Shown here: positions 17,150-25,825 of the stretch, one piece after another
How positions within the stretch are numbered: position 1 is the first letter of the stretch
Layout of the letters: each line of letters opens with the position of its first letter
Source: Actinomycetota bacterium
GTDB taxonomy: Bacteria > Actinomycetota > UBA4738 > HRBIN12
Length of the DNA: 64,000 bases
Reading direction: 5' to 3'
NCBI GenBank assembly: GCA_035640355.1
Contig: DASQWI010000009.1
Span: 1-64,000, forward strand
Translations under genes and position numbers: made by a program
Notes under the pieces: model-generated
Told to the model about the DNA's origin: nothing
Seen by the model: only the letters and a program-made list of their open reading frames with translations
Databases searched by the model: none

Positions 17150-17418
17150 TGCGTGGATGGGGATCGGACCTGATGGGACCGATGACCGCGGACGTCAAAC
17201 TCCGGCGCTATTCCGCCGCGACAGCCCTTAGTGACGACCGAGTGCCCCCCCACCGTTCAGCAACGCTACACATCTTCCTCCGGGCGCGCCAGGGACCCCT
17301 GCCGCCCGGAACCGTGCCTGACGCAGGCGATCAACGTCAGCGGGAGCACGATGGGAACAGCGTTGCTGCACACCGCGCGGCCACGCTCTTTCGCGCGGGA
17401 TGTCGAAGCGAGTTACGG

Positions 17419-18024
17419 TCAGCCGTCGCGACCAACGACGAACCAGATCCCGTGGACCGGCTCGTCGCCGAGGTTCCACAGCCGATGCGGCTGCGTGGAC
17501 TCGAAGGAGATCGAGTCGCCCGGTCCGAGCTCGTGCCGCTCGAACGTGAGCTGGACGCCGAGCCGTCCGGAGATGATGTAGCCGTACTCTCGTCCGGGGT
17601 GTCGCATGAGCCGGTCGTCGGGAGACGACGACCCTCCAACGTCGTAGATCACATGGAGAAAGTCGACGTCCTCGTCGTCGCTGGTGAGACGCTCCCACCG
17701 GACGCCGGAGGCCAGGTCGAGCGCGTGTCGCTCCTCCGAGCGCACCACCGATCCCGGCGCCGATCCCTCAACTGTCGTAGTCCCGCCGGCGATCGCCACG
17801 GCCGCCTCGTGGCGATGGACTTGAAACACGTGATCGAGCGAGACGCCGAGCTCCGAGACGATCGCGTACAGCGTGCTGACCGAGGGCTTGGATTGTCCGG
17901 ATTCGATCTGCGATATCAGGCTGGCCGAGACGCCGAGTCGTCGTGCGAGCTCGCGCTGGCTGATCCTGACGCGTTCCCGCTCCTCGCGAAGGCGTGAACC
18001 GATCTCGCCAAGCTCACCCGTCAC
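17419..18024 (-). CDS. XRE-cupin transcriptional regulator
   Basis: 201 residues: N-terminal HTH (about 8-62, ISQRELARRLGVSASLISQIESG) and C-terminal cupin sensor domain (GREYGYIISGRLGVQL, LGPGDSISFESTQPHRLWN). Such proteins (PuuR-like) often control polyamine, amino-acid or nitrogen-compound catabolism. GTG 18024 is preceded by a purine-rich AGGGGGGAT. It is divergent from the M24-E1-cupin operon and lies 269 bases from the amidohydrolase operon, so it could regulate both. Confidence 0.92.
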   Translation of the reverse strand: MTGELGEIGSRLREERERVRISQRELARRLGVSASLISQIESGQSKPSVSTLYAIVSELGVSLDHVFQVHRHEAAVAIAGGTTTVEGSAPGSVVRSEERHALDLASGVRWERLTSDDEDVDFLHVIYDVGGSSSPDDRLMRHPGREYGYIISGRLGVQLTFERHELGPGDSISFESTQPHRLWNLGDEPVHGIWFVVGRDG

Positions 18025-18054
18025 ACATCCCCCCTGCCTTCCGCGCACCCTAAC

Positions 18055-18094
18055 ACGCGACATTCCTTCCACTCGTGCTGAACGACCGTCGCGT
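18055..18094. promoter_or_regulatory. Inverted repeat between the XRE-cupin gene and the M24 operon
   Basis: ACGCGAC (18055-18061) and GTCGCGT (18088-18094) are exact 7-bp arms separated by 26 bases in the divergent intergenic region. The spacing would suit a dimer-of-dimers or loop, but arms this short may be chance in high-GC DNA. Confidence 0.3.
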
Positions 18095-18217
18095 ATCACT
18101 GGACGATGCAGCCGGTGACTTGCGGGTGGGCCGGATGACGTGGGACGCTCCGGCCCAATATCGTGCAGTCCCGCTTTCCGGTACGCGCCGGCCGGACGCT
18201 CGAGGGAGGTGCCGGGC

Positions 18218-19471
18218 ATGGATGGATTCCCCGTTGCGACGACGCCATCGCCGGGTCTTCACGGCGTCGATTGGGAGAACCGCGTCGACTTCGGGCGCCT
18301 CCGCGAGTACCGGCTGTCGCGCGTCCGCGAGCAGCTCGACGCCTCCGACCTGGGCGCCGTCCTGCTGTTCGAGACCAGCAACATCCGCTACGCGACGAGC
18401 ACCCACATCGGGTACTGGGCATTCAACAAAGGCGAACGGTACGCGCTCGTGACGCGCACGGGTCCGCCGCGCATCTGGGACTTCGGATCGGCGGCACGCG
18501 CGCACCGATTGCAGCTGCCGCAGCTGTACGACGAGACGAACGCCGTCGGCGGGAATACCGGGCTGCAGGGCGCGATCTCGCCGGCTGTCGGGCTGCAACG
18601 CCGCGCCGCCGAGGAGATCCGGTCGGTGCTCAAGGACAACGGGGTCGGCGACATGCCCCTGGGGGTCGACGTGGCCGAGACGTCGGTGTTCCTCGAGCTG
18701 CAGCGGGCCGGGATCGATGTCCGCGACGGCCAACAGGCGATGATGCTCGCGAGGGAGATCAAGAGCCCCGACGAGATCACGCTGCTTACGCAGGCCTGCG
18801 CAATGGTCGACGGCGTCTACCAGGACATCTTCGAGTTCCTGAAGCCGGGCGTGCGCGAGAGCGACGTCGTTGCACTCGCGCATGCCCGCCTCTTCGAGAT
18901 GGGCTCGGAGTTCGTCGAAGCCATCAACTCGATCGCCGGCGAGCGCTGCAGCCCGCACCCCCACGTCTTCTCGGACCGGCTGATCCGCCCCGGCGACCAG
19001 GCGTACTTCGACATCATCCACGTGAACAACGGCTACCGGACCTGTTACTACCGCACGTTCGTCGTCGGTCGTGCGACGCAAGCCCAGCGCGACGCGTTCA
19101 CCCGCTCGCGCGAGTGGATGGACGCGGCCATCGACCTGGTGAAGCCGGGCAACACGACCGATCAGATCGCGGCGGTGTGGCCGAAGGCGGAGGAGTTCGG
19201 GTTCAAGGACGAGTTCGACGCGTTCGGCCTGCAGTTCGGGCACGGGGTCGGCGTCGGCCTCCACGAGCGTCCGATCATCAGCCGGTTGAACTCGTTCGAG
19301 GAACCGATCGAGCTCAGGGAGGGCATGCTCTTCGCCCTCGAGACGTACTGCCCGGCAACCGATGGGCGATCGGCGGCGCGGATCGAGGAAGAGGTCGTGG
19401 TGACCGAGTCGGGCCCCAAGGTCATCACGCTGTTCCCGTGCGAAGAGCTGATGGTCGCCAACGAGTACTGA
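18218..19471 (+). CDS. M24 (Xaa-Pro peptidase/creatinase/DddP-like) enzyme with altered metal site
   Basis: 417 residues: N-terminal creatinase-type domain (about 1-175) and C-terminal pita-bread domain. The metal-site order is recognisable: Asp265 (YFDII), then Cys276 where metallopeptidases have the second Asp (GYRTCYYRT), HGVGVGLHERP, MLFALETY and RIEEEVVV. Loss of one bridging Asp argues against a normal two-metal aminopeptidase and for a lyase or hydrolase like creatinase or DddP. ATG 18218 follows GGGAGGT. The E1 alpha gene starts one base after its stop, so the product likely feeds that pathway. Confidence 0.88.
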   Translation: MDGFPVATTPSPGLHGVDWENRVDFGRLREYRLSRVREQLDASDLGAVLLFETSNIRYATSTHIGYWAFNKGERYALVTRTGPPRIWDFGSAARAHRLQLPQLYDETNAVGGNTGLQGAISPAVGLQRRAAEEIRSVLKDNGVGDMPLGVDVAETSVFLELQRAGIDVRDGQQAMMLAREIKSPDEITLLTQACAMVDGVYQDIFEFLKPGVRESDVVALAHARLFEMGSEFVEAINSIAGERCSPHPHVFSDRLIRPGDQAYFDIIHVNNGYRTCYYRTFVVGRATQAQRDAFTRSREWMDAAIDLVKPGNTTDQIAAVWPKAEEFGFKDEFDAFGLQFGHGVGVGLHERPIISRLNSFEEPIELREGMLFALETYCPATDGRSAARIEEEVVVTESGPKVITLFPCEELMVANEY

Positions 19472-19472
19472 C

Positions 19473-20489
19473 ATGAGCAAGGCCCTTCGCTCTCGCAGCG
19501 ACAAGCCGCGGACCGACGAAGCCGTTCGGCTCGATATCTACCGGATGATGGTCGAGGCTCGTCTGTTCGAGCGGCGCGTGCACGACCTGTTCCTGCAAGG
19601 GCTGGTCAAAGGCACATCGCACCTGGCGCTCGGTCAGGAGGCGATCGCCGCCGGCTACGCGGCGGTCCTGCAGCCGAACGACCTCGTGTACTGCACGTAT
19701 CGCGGTCACGTCCACACGCTGCTCCGCGGTGCACCGATGTCCGCCCTCATGGCCGAGCTGCTCGGCAGGGCGAACGGTATCTGCGGCGGTAAGGGCGGCT
19801 CGATGCACCTCACCGATGTGTCGAAGGGCGCGATGGGGTCCTACGCGATCGTCGGCGCGCACATGCCGATCGCCGCCGGCGCGGCGTGGGCGGCGAAGGA
19901 ACGGGAGACTGGACAGGTCGTCGTGTGCTTCTTCGGTGACGGGACGACCAACATCGGCGCGTTCCACGAGGCGCTCAACTTCGCCGTGGTGTGGAAACTC
20001 CCGGTTGTGTTCGTCTGCGAGAACAACCTGTACATGGAGTACACGCCGATCCGTTCGGTGACGGCCGTCGAGAACCCGGCCGCCGACCGCGCGAGCGCGT
20101 ACGCCCTCGAGCCGATCCTCGTCGACGGCAACGACCCCGACCAGATGCACGCGGTCGCCCGGCGAACGGTGGACCTCGCTCGGAGCGGGGACGGTCCGTC
20201 GTTGGTGGAGGCGCGGACGTACCGCCACGGTGGCCATTCGCGCGCGGACCCCGCCAAGTACCGGCCGGAAGAGGAGGTCGCCGAGTGGGTGGCCCGCGAT
20301 CCGATCCCCTCGCTCCGCGAGCGATTGATTACCGACGGCGTCGACGCGAGCACGCTCGACGGGATCGATCGCGCGGCCGAGCGCGTCGTCGACGACGCCA
20401 CCGCGGAGGCGCAGGCGGGGCCGCCGCCCGACCGCTCGACGCTCCTCACCGAGCTGTGGGCGGACGGAGGTTCCGAGTGGCGGAACTGA
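19473..20489 (+). CDS. TPP-dependent 2-oxoacid/acetoin dehydrogenase E1, alpha subunit
   Basis: 338 residues. The thiamine-diphosphate motif is present as GDGTTNIGAFHEALNFA with the closing ENNLYMEY, and the N-terminal RGHVHTLLRG and GKGGSMHL are typical of acetoin or branched-chain E1 alpha. It forms a heterotetramer with the next gene product and decarboxylates a 2-oxoacid or cleaves an acyloin. No lipoyl E2 or E3 is encoded nearby, so the subunits must borrow them or act without them. Confidence 0.95.
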   Translation: MSKALRSRSDKPRTDEAVRLDIYRMMVEARLFERRVHDLFLQGLVKGTSHLALGQEAIAAGYAAVLQPNDLVYCTYRGHVHTLLRGAPMSALMAELLGRANGICGGKGGSMHLTDVSKGAMGSYAIVGAHMPIAAGAAWAAKERETGQVVVCFFGDGTTNIGAFHEALNFAVVWKLPVVFVCENNLYMEYTPIRSVTAVENPAADRASAYALEPILVDGNDPDQMHAVARRTVDLARSGDGPSLVEARTYRHGGHSRADPAKYRPEEEVAEWVARDPIPSLRERLITDGVDASTLDGIDRAAERVVDDATAEAQAGPPPDRSTLLTELWADGGSEWRN

Positions 20490-21451
20490 CCTACCGAGAG
20501 GCGGTCTCACGCGCGATCGCGCAGGAGATGGAGCGCGACGAAACCGTCTACTTCATTGGCGAGGACGTCGCGGCAGCGGGCGGAGTCTTCAAGACGACGG
20601 AGGGACTGCTCGAGCGGTTCGGTCCGCGTCGCGTTCGGGACACACCGATCTCCGAACAGGCGATCGTCGGCGCCGTGATGGGCGGAGCCATGAACGGCCT
20701 CCGACCGATCGCAGAGATCATGTTCAGTGACTTCTTCGCCGTGTGCTGGGACATGATCGCCAATCAGATCGCGAAGACGCGGTACATGACGAATGGACAG
20801 GTCGCCCTTCCGCTGGTGATCCGGACGGCGAACGGCGGCGGCGTCCGCTTCGGCGCTCAGCACTCGCAGAGCGCCGAGGCATGGGCGATGGCGATCCCGG
20901 GACTCAAGGTCGTCGTCCCGTCGAACCCAACCGACATGATCGGGCTGTTCGCCGCGGCCGTTCGCGATCCCGATCCGGTGATCGTCGTCGAGCCGAAAGC
21001 GCTGTACGCGATGAAGGCCGACGTTCCCGACGGCGAGATCGTCGACCGGCTCGGCGCGGCCACCGTGCGTCGCGAGGGATCCGACGTGACGATCTGCGCG
21101 CTGGGCTCGATGGTCCATCGAGCGATGGAGGCTGCCGAACGACTCGCTGCGGACGGCATCGGCGCCGAGGTCATCGACGTACGTTCGCTCGTCCCGCTCG
21201 ACACCCAGTCGATCCTCGCGTCGACGTCCAAGACCGGGCGGTTCGTGACCGTCGAGGAGAGCCCGCGGCTCTGCGGGTGGGGCGCAGAGGTCGCATCGAT
21301 CGTCGCGGAAGAGGTCTTCTACGACCTCGACGGTCCTGTCGTCCGTATCACGACACCGCACATCCCGCTGCCCTCCACCGACGCGCTCGAGGACCTGGCG
21401 ATCCCGTCAACCGACGTGATCGTGGAACGGGTCGAGGCGTCGATGGGATGA
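20477..21451 (+). CDS. TPP-dependent 2-oxoacid/acetoin dehydrogenase E1, beta subunit
   Basis: 324-residue transketolase-like beta subunit: EDVAAAGGVFKTTEGL, IAEIMFSDFF, GGGVRFGAQHSQSAEAW and a C-terminal domain with EVIDVRSLVPLD. GTG 20477 overlaps the alpha gene by 13 bases in another frame and gives the expected AELTYREAV start; the frame is open far upstream but that part is only a shadow of the alpha gene. Its stop overlaps the bicupin start. Confidence 0.95.
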   Translation: MAELTYREAVSRAIAQEMERDETVYFIGEDVAAAGGVFKTTEGLLERFGPRRVRDTPISEQAIVGAVMGGAMNGLRPIAEIMFSDFFAVCWDMIANQIAKTRYMTNGQVALPLVIRTANGGGVRFGAQHSQSAEAWAMAIPGLKVVVPSNPTDMIGLFAAAVRDPDPVIVVEPKALYAMKADVPDGEIVDRLGAATVRREGSDVTICALGSMVHRAMEAAERLAADGIGAEVIDVRSLVPLDTQSILASTSKTGRFVTVEESPRLCGWGAEVASIVAEEVFYDLDGPVVRITTPHIPLPSTDALEDLAIPSTDVIVERVEASMG

Positions 21452-22404
21452 CGACCCCATCGAGGCCGGTCCGCCAGGGGGAAGCGCTCGTGAGCCCGAG
21501 CCACGTTGTCCGGAGCCGCGCGGACGCCACGTACGACGTCCCTCCGCTGTACGAGCCGCACGTTCAAGGATTCCGGAGGTGGACGGTCGTCGACGAGACC
21601 GCCGGATCGGTTCACACTGGGTTCGCCCTCGGCGAGATGGACCCGGGCGGCCGTATCGACCCACACGTTCACTCATTCGAAGAGAGCCTCTACGTCCTGG
21701 AGGGCGAGGTCGTGTGGCGGACTCCCGGCGCGGCCGTGCTCATGCGACCGGGCGATTACGGCGTGATCCCCGTCGGCATCACGCACGCATTGCGGAACGA
21801 AGGGACGACGACGGCGCGCTGGGCCGCGATGACGGCCCCGGTCCCCCGGCGCGCGCATCACGGCGACACCTACTTCGTCCCGGAGCTCGCCGACGCCGAC
21901 CCCGTGCCCGTCGATCCGCGCGATCCGCGAACGCGTTCGTTCGGTCACATCGACCCCGCGAACATGGACGTGGGGAACCAACGTCAGGAGATGCTGGCCC
22001 TCTCCGCGAGCATGCGGACGGCTCTGCTCGTGTACAGCGGCATCACCGTGAAGATGATGGTGGACACCGATCTCGGCGCGAACCTGTCGACGATGTTCAT
22101 GGTGCAGTACGAGACGCGCGGTGTCGTCGGCCCGCACGACCACCCGCTCGAGGAGACCTACTTGATCCTGGACGGCCTGGTCGACGCGACGTTCGACGGC
22201 GCTCAGTACCGGCTCGAGCCCGGTGACGTCGCATGGGCGGGCGTGGGATGCGTGCATTCGTTCACGAACCCTGGACCCGGAACTGTGCGATGGCTCGAGA
22301 CGCAGGCGCCGCAGCCACCGGCCAGGCACTCGTACCGATTCGCGCGCGACTGGGATTACCTGCAACAGGCGCTGACCGAACTGACGGAGGCGGTGCGGGA
22401 ATGA
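21448..22404 (+). CDS. Bicupin protein
   Basis: 318 residues with two cupin barrels. The first has HVHSFEESLYVLEGEV and PGDYGVIPVGITHAL; the second HDHPLEETYLILDGLV and PGDVAWAGVGCVHSF. Both keep the His-x-His...Glu...His metal set. The two-barrel layout resembles ureidoglycine aminohydrolase and other ring- or amide-processing enzymes, which would fit the amidohydrolases upstream, but the sequence alone does not fix the reaction. Translation is probably coupled to E1 beta (ATGA). Confidence 0.85.
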   Translation: MTTPSRPVRQGEALVSPSHVVRSRADATYDVPPLYEPHVQGFRRWTVVDETAGSVHTGFALGEMDPGGRIDPHVHSFEESLYVLEGEVVWRTPGAAVLMRPGDYGVIPVGITHALRNEGTTTARWAAMTAPVPRRAHHGDTYFVPELADADPVPVDPRDPRTRSFGHIDPANMDVGNQRQEMLALSASMRTALLVYSGITVKMMVDTDLGANLSTMFMVQYETRGVVGPHDHPLEETYLILDGLVDATFDGAQYRLEPGDVAWAGVGCVHSFTNPGPGTVRWLETQAPQPPARHSYRFARDWDYLQQALTELTEAVRE

Positions 22405-23102
22405 GCGATGGCGTGGTGGTGGTCGTCGGTGCGACGGCCGGTCTGGGCAAGGAGGTGGCTCGCCACTATGCGGATGCCGACCGCGATGTGGTGATCACCG
22501 GACGCGACGAGGCGCGCGTGAAAGAGGTCGCCGATGAGCTCGGCGGGAAGACGACGGGGGTCGCACTCGACCTGTCGCGGCCGAACGAGATCGCGGACGC
22601 GCTCCGCGGTGTCGGCGAGGTCCACCGGCTCGTGCTCGCCGGCGTCCAGCGCGACCAGAACACGATGCGCGATTACGACGTGGACGCGGCCATCCGACTG
22701 GTGACCCTCAAGCTCGTCGGCTACACCGAGGTCGTGCACGTGCTGATGGATCGGCTCCGAGACGACTCGTCCATCCTCATCTTCGGCGGGCTGGCGAAGG
22801 AACACCCCTACCCCGGCTCGATGACGGTCACGACGATCAACCATGGCGTCGACGGCCTCGTGCGGTCGCTCACATTCGAGCTCGCGCCGATCCGAGTGAA
22901 CGCGATCCATCCGGGAATCGTTGAAGACAGCCCGTTCTGGGGTGGGAAGACCGAAGCGCTCCACGGACATCGCGCACGAACGACGACCGGGCGTCTGGTT
23001 CAGATGCAGGACATCGTCGACGCGGCCGTCATGATGCTGGAGAACCCCTCGATCGTCGGCGCGGAGCTCAGGGTGGACGCCGGCTGGTCTCTTCCTCTGT
23101 AG
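22401..23102 (+). CDS. SDR-fold protein lacking the usual catalytic Tyr and Lys
   Basis: 233 residues with a Rossmann nucleotide site (VVGATAGLGKEVA) and ITGRDEARV, VRVNAIHPG and GAELRVDAGW-like elements of short-chain dehydrogenases. The place of the YxxxK motif reads TVTTINHGVDGLVRSL, with neither Tyr nor Lys, and the usual catalytic Ser strand is LIFGGLAKEH. It may bind a nucleotide without classical redox chemistry, or use other residues. ATG 22401 overlaps the bicupin stop. Confidence 0.85.
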   Translation: MSDGVVVVVGATAGLGKEVARHYADADRDVVITGRDEARVKEVADELGGKTTGVALDLSRPNEIADALRGVGEVHRLVLAGVQRDQNTMRDYDVDAAIRLVTLKLVGYTEVVHVLMDRLRDDSSILIFGGLAKEHPYPGSMTVTTINHGVDGLVRSLTFELAPIRVNAIHPGIVEDSPFWGGKTEALHGHRARTTTGRLVQMQDIVDAAVMMLENPSIVGAELRVDAGWSLPL

Positions 23103-23106
23103 GCAC

Positions 23107-23973
23107 ATGACCACCGTCGCCGTTCTGGGCACCGGACGGATGGGCGGCGCCATGGTCGGAACGCTGTCGCGCGCCGGCTTCGACGTCGTGGCGTGGAATC
23201 GATCGAGCGGAAAGGTCGCGCACGTGGCAGCGTCTGCCGGCGCGAACGTCGCCGATAGCCCGACCGAAGCGATCCGCGACGCGGATGTCGTCGTCAGCAG
23301 CCTCGCGGACGACGCCGCGGTCGAGTCCGTCTTTGGGCAGACGACCGATGCGTTGCATGAGTCGCAGGTCGTGTTGGAGATGAGCACGATCTCCCCCGTC
23401 ACGACCCGCCGGGTCGGCGAGCGGGTGCTCGCTCGGGGCGCCGGCTACCTCGACGCGCCGGTCTCCGGCAGCGTGTCGCTCGTAGAGGCGGGGAACCTAA
23501 CGATCATGGTCGGGGGCGACGGGGCAACGCTCGACCGAGGTCGTCCCGTGCTCGAGGCCCTCGCGGGCAAGATCCTGCACGTCGGCGCCCTCGGTGCGGG
23601 GGCGACGATGAAGCTCGCGGTCAACGGGCTCGTCCACGGCCTCAACGTCGCTCTCTCGGAGTCGCTGGTCCTCGCCGAACGCGCCGGCGTCGACCGATCG
23701 GAGGCGTACGAGGTGTTCGCCTCGGGGGCGGCGGCGGCGCCGTTCGTCCTGTACAAGCGCGCTGCCTACGAACGTCCGGACGACACGCCCGTCGCGTTTA
23801 GCCTCGAGCTGGTGGCGAAGGACCTCGATCTGATCCTCGGTCTGGCCGACGACGTGGGCCTGCCGCTGAAGCAGGCCATGATCAACCGCGAAGCCGTCGA
23901 TGAGGCCATCAGCGCCGGTCTCGGCGAACGCGACCTCAGCGCGCTAGCCGTTCACCTTCGATCGCTCTCGTAA
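23107..23973 (+). CDS. 3-hydroxyisobutyrate/6-phosphogluconate-dehydrogenase-family oxidoreductase
   Basis: 288-residue NAD(P)-dependent beta-hydroxyacid dehydrogenase. Seen are the dinucleotide motif VLGTGRMGGAM, the substrate motif APVSGSVSLVEAGNLTIMVGG and the catalytic lysine region GATMKLAVNGLVHG. It probably oxidises or reduces a 3-hydroxy acid or semialdehyde made by the preceding enzymes. It starts 4 bases after the SDR-like gene. Confidence 0.92.
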   Translation: MTTVAVLGTGRMGGAMVGTLSRAGFDVVAWNRSSGKVAHVAASAGANVADSPTEAIRDADVVVSSLADDAAVESVFGQTTDALHESQVVLEMSTISPVTTRRVGERVLARGAGYLDAPVSGSVSLVEAGNLTIMVGGDGATLDRGRPVLEALAGKILHVGALGAGATMKLAVNGLVHGLNVALSESLVLAERAGVDRSEAYEVFASGAAAAPFVLYKRAAYERPDDTPVAFSLELVAKDLDLILGLADDVGLPLKQAMINREAVDEAISAGLGERDLSALAVHLRSLS

Positions 23974-24004
23974 TCGCGCGTCGTCTGTTTGTTACGGTGC
24001 GCCC

Positions 24005-24514
24005 GTGAACGGAGCGGTCCTACGCGACGCGTTCGGCCACCACGTGTGGGCGACGCTCCGATTGCTCGACGTCTGCCTCGAGCTCACTGCCGACCAGCTC
24101 GCGACGACGGTTCCGGGAACGTACGGGTCGATCCTCGACACAGCGCGCCACGTGGTCGGAGCAGATGCGTGGTACCTGTCCAGGATGACCGACGATACGG
24201 CCTTCCGGGTCGACGAGGAGCAGATGAATCTCGCGGAGATCCACGCCGTCATGGAGCGGAACAGCCAAGCGTGGACCCGCATCATCGAAGGCGACATCGA
24301 CCCCGATGCGGTCGAGGTCACCCCGCAGGAGGATGGATCCGAGTTCCACACGCCGAAAGGGATCCGGATCGCACAGGCGCTTCACCACGGGACCGATCAT
24401 CGCAGCCAGATCTGCACGGCGATCACGACGCTCGGGATGGAGCCGCCCGACATCGACGTGTGGGCCTACGGCGAGCTGTACGGTCGGACGGCGGAGATCC
24501 CGGCGCAGTCCTGA
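24005..24514 (+). CDS. DinB-family protein
   Basis: 169-residue four-helix DinB/YfiT-like protein. The three likely metal His residues occur at LDTARHVVGAD and HHGTDHRSQI. Members include thiol-dependent transferases, for example on mycothiol or bacillithiol, and many of unknown function. Start GTG 24005. It lies 31 bases after the dehydrogenase and before a probable new promoter, so it may close the catabolic operon. Confidence 0.87.
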   Translation: MNGAVLRDAFGHHVWATLRLLDVCLELTADQLATTVPGTYGSILDTARHVVGADAWYLSRMTDDTAFRVDEEQMNLAEIHAVMERNSQAWTRIIEGDIDPDAVEVTPQEDGSEFHTPKGIRIAQALHHGTDHRSQICTAITTLGMEPPDIDVWAYGELYGRTAEIPAQS

Positions 24515-24585
24515 GACCGCTTTCCATCGTCTGAATCCCACCGGCGCTGGAACGGCTCGGTCGTTTCGGCATCGCGCACCCCGTC

Positions 24586-24615
24586 TTGCGCGCCGCGAGC
24601 GGACGGACCTAGCAT
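24586..24615 (+). promoter_or_regulatory. Possible promoter of the polyamine-type ABC operon
   Basis: TTGCGC (24586-24591), 18 bases, TAGCAT (24610-24615), about 45 bases before the binding-protein ATG. The same minus-10 hexamer appears at two other proposed promoters in the window. Confidence 0.4.
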
Positions 24616-24659
24616 CGCCGCAAGTTTCCGCTCCGAGCCGCGAACGCGAGGGGGTACCG

Positions 24660-25805
24660 ATGCCGGCCGTACGCGATCCGCTCCTTAGCCTTCCCATGGA
24701 ACGCCGCACGCTCCTGAAGGGGATCGGTGCAGCCGGCCTCTTGGGGTCGGGGGTGCTCGCTGCATGCCGCCGCAACATCGACGAGCGAGCCGCGCCGGTC
24801 GCGCCGGAGGAGCGGCCGCCCATCCAAGAGGAGCCGGGGACCCTCAAGGTCTACGAGTGGGCCGGATACGAGGCCAAGTGGCTGTGGCGTGACTATGCAC
24901 GGGCCGGCTTCCCGGAACCTCGATTCGCGTTCTTCACCAACACGCAGGAGGCGATCGCGCGAACGGTCGGCGGGTACACGTGGGACCTCTCCCACCCCGA
25001 GTCGACCGAGTTCCCCCAGTACGTCGAGGAAGGGCTGATCCAGCCGTGGGACACGTCCCTCCTCCAGACCTGGGACAGCCTGAACCCCGAGCTCCAGCGG
25101 CTCGGCATGTGGGAGGACCAGCAGTACGAGGTGGTGCTCGACTGGGGCTACTCGGGCGTGATCATCCGAAACGATCACGTCGACCCGGATATCAACTCGT
25201 ACAACTACCTACTGGACGACGCCTACGAGGGTCACATCTCGTGGTGGGACACCGTCGCCATGCTCACGATCGCCGGACTGGTCCTCGATGTCGAATCGGA
25301 CCCGAACGCGATGACGTCCGAGGACCTCGAGGCATCAAAGAACCTGCTGATATCCAAGAAGAAGAACCTCCATTCGATCTGGACCGACTACACGCAGATG
25401 TGGGACAACGTCCGCACAGGTGCGGTGTGGACCGCGTACTCGTGGCCGGACACGTACGTCGTGCTGAAGGACGAGGTTCCCGTCAGCTACAGCAAGCCGA
25501 GCGAGGGCGTGCTCGGATGGGCGGAGGGCCTGATCCTGCACAGCGAGTCGGAGAACTATTTCCACGCGCACGAGTACGCCGATGCATGGGCCGCGCCCGA
25601 CGTGGGACAGCGGCTCGTCAGCACGTGGGGCTATGGACACTCCAACCTCGACATCGACCTTGCCCAGATCGATCCGGAGGTCGTCGACGTGTTCGGCCTG
25701 GACGACCCGATCGGGTCGCTTCAGGCGACCGTCTTCGGGCAGTACGTCCCCCAGGACGTCAACCAGGCGTACCAGCGCGCGTGGGATGAGGTGAAGGCGG
25801 CCTGA
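24660..25805 (+). CDS. Spermidine/putrescine-type ABC substrate-binding lipoprotein
   Basis: 381 residues. The N-terminus has a Tat-like RRTLLKG followed by a hydrophobic stretch and lipobox (SGVLAACRR), so it is a likely Tat-exported lipoprotein. The mature part is PotD-like: LKVYEWAGYEAKW at the start, DWGYSGVIIRNDHV, WWDTVAMLTIAGL and GYGHSNLD. ATG 24660 follows GAGGGGGT. The two permeases and ATPase follow immediately. Confidence 0.92.
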   Translation: MPAVRDPLLSLPMERRTLLKGIGAAGLLGSGVLAACRRNIDERAAPVAPEERPPIQEEPGTLKVYEWAGYEAKWLWRDYARAGFPEPRFAFFTNTQEAIARTVGGYTWDLSHPESTEFPQYVEEGLIQPWDTSLLQTWDSLNPELQRLGMWEDQQYEVVLDWGYSGVIIRNDHVDPDINSYNYLLDDAYEGHISWWDTVAMLTIAGLVLDVESDPNAMTSEDLEASKNLLISKKKNLHSIWTDYTQMWDNVRTGAVWTAYSWPDTYVVLKDEVPVSYSKPSEGVLGWAEGLILHSESENYFHAHEYADAWAAPDVGQRLVSTWGYGHSNLDIDLAQIDPEVVDVFGLDDPIGSLQATVFGQYVPQDVNQAYQRAWDEVKAA

Positions 25806-25825
25806 GGTAGGCCGCTGGCGACCGC

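Noticed and set aside
17372-17397. CCGCGCG/CGCGCGG hairpin downstream of the XRE-cupin gene as a terminator
   Set aside because: Stem is only 7 bp with a 12-base loop and no T-run; such GC dyads are common here.
20477-20489. E1 alpha and beta as a fused protein
   Set aside because: The genes overlap by 13 bases in different frames, so they are separate subunits.
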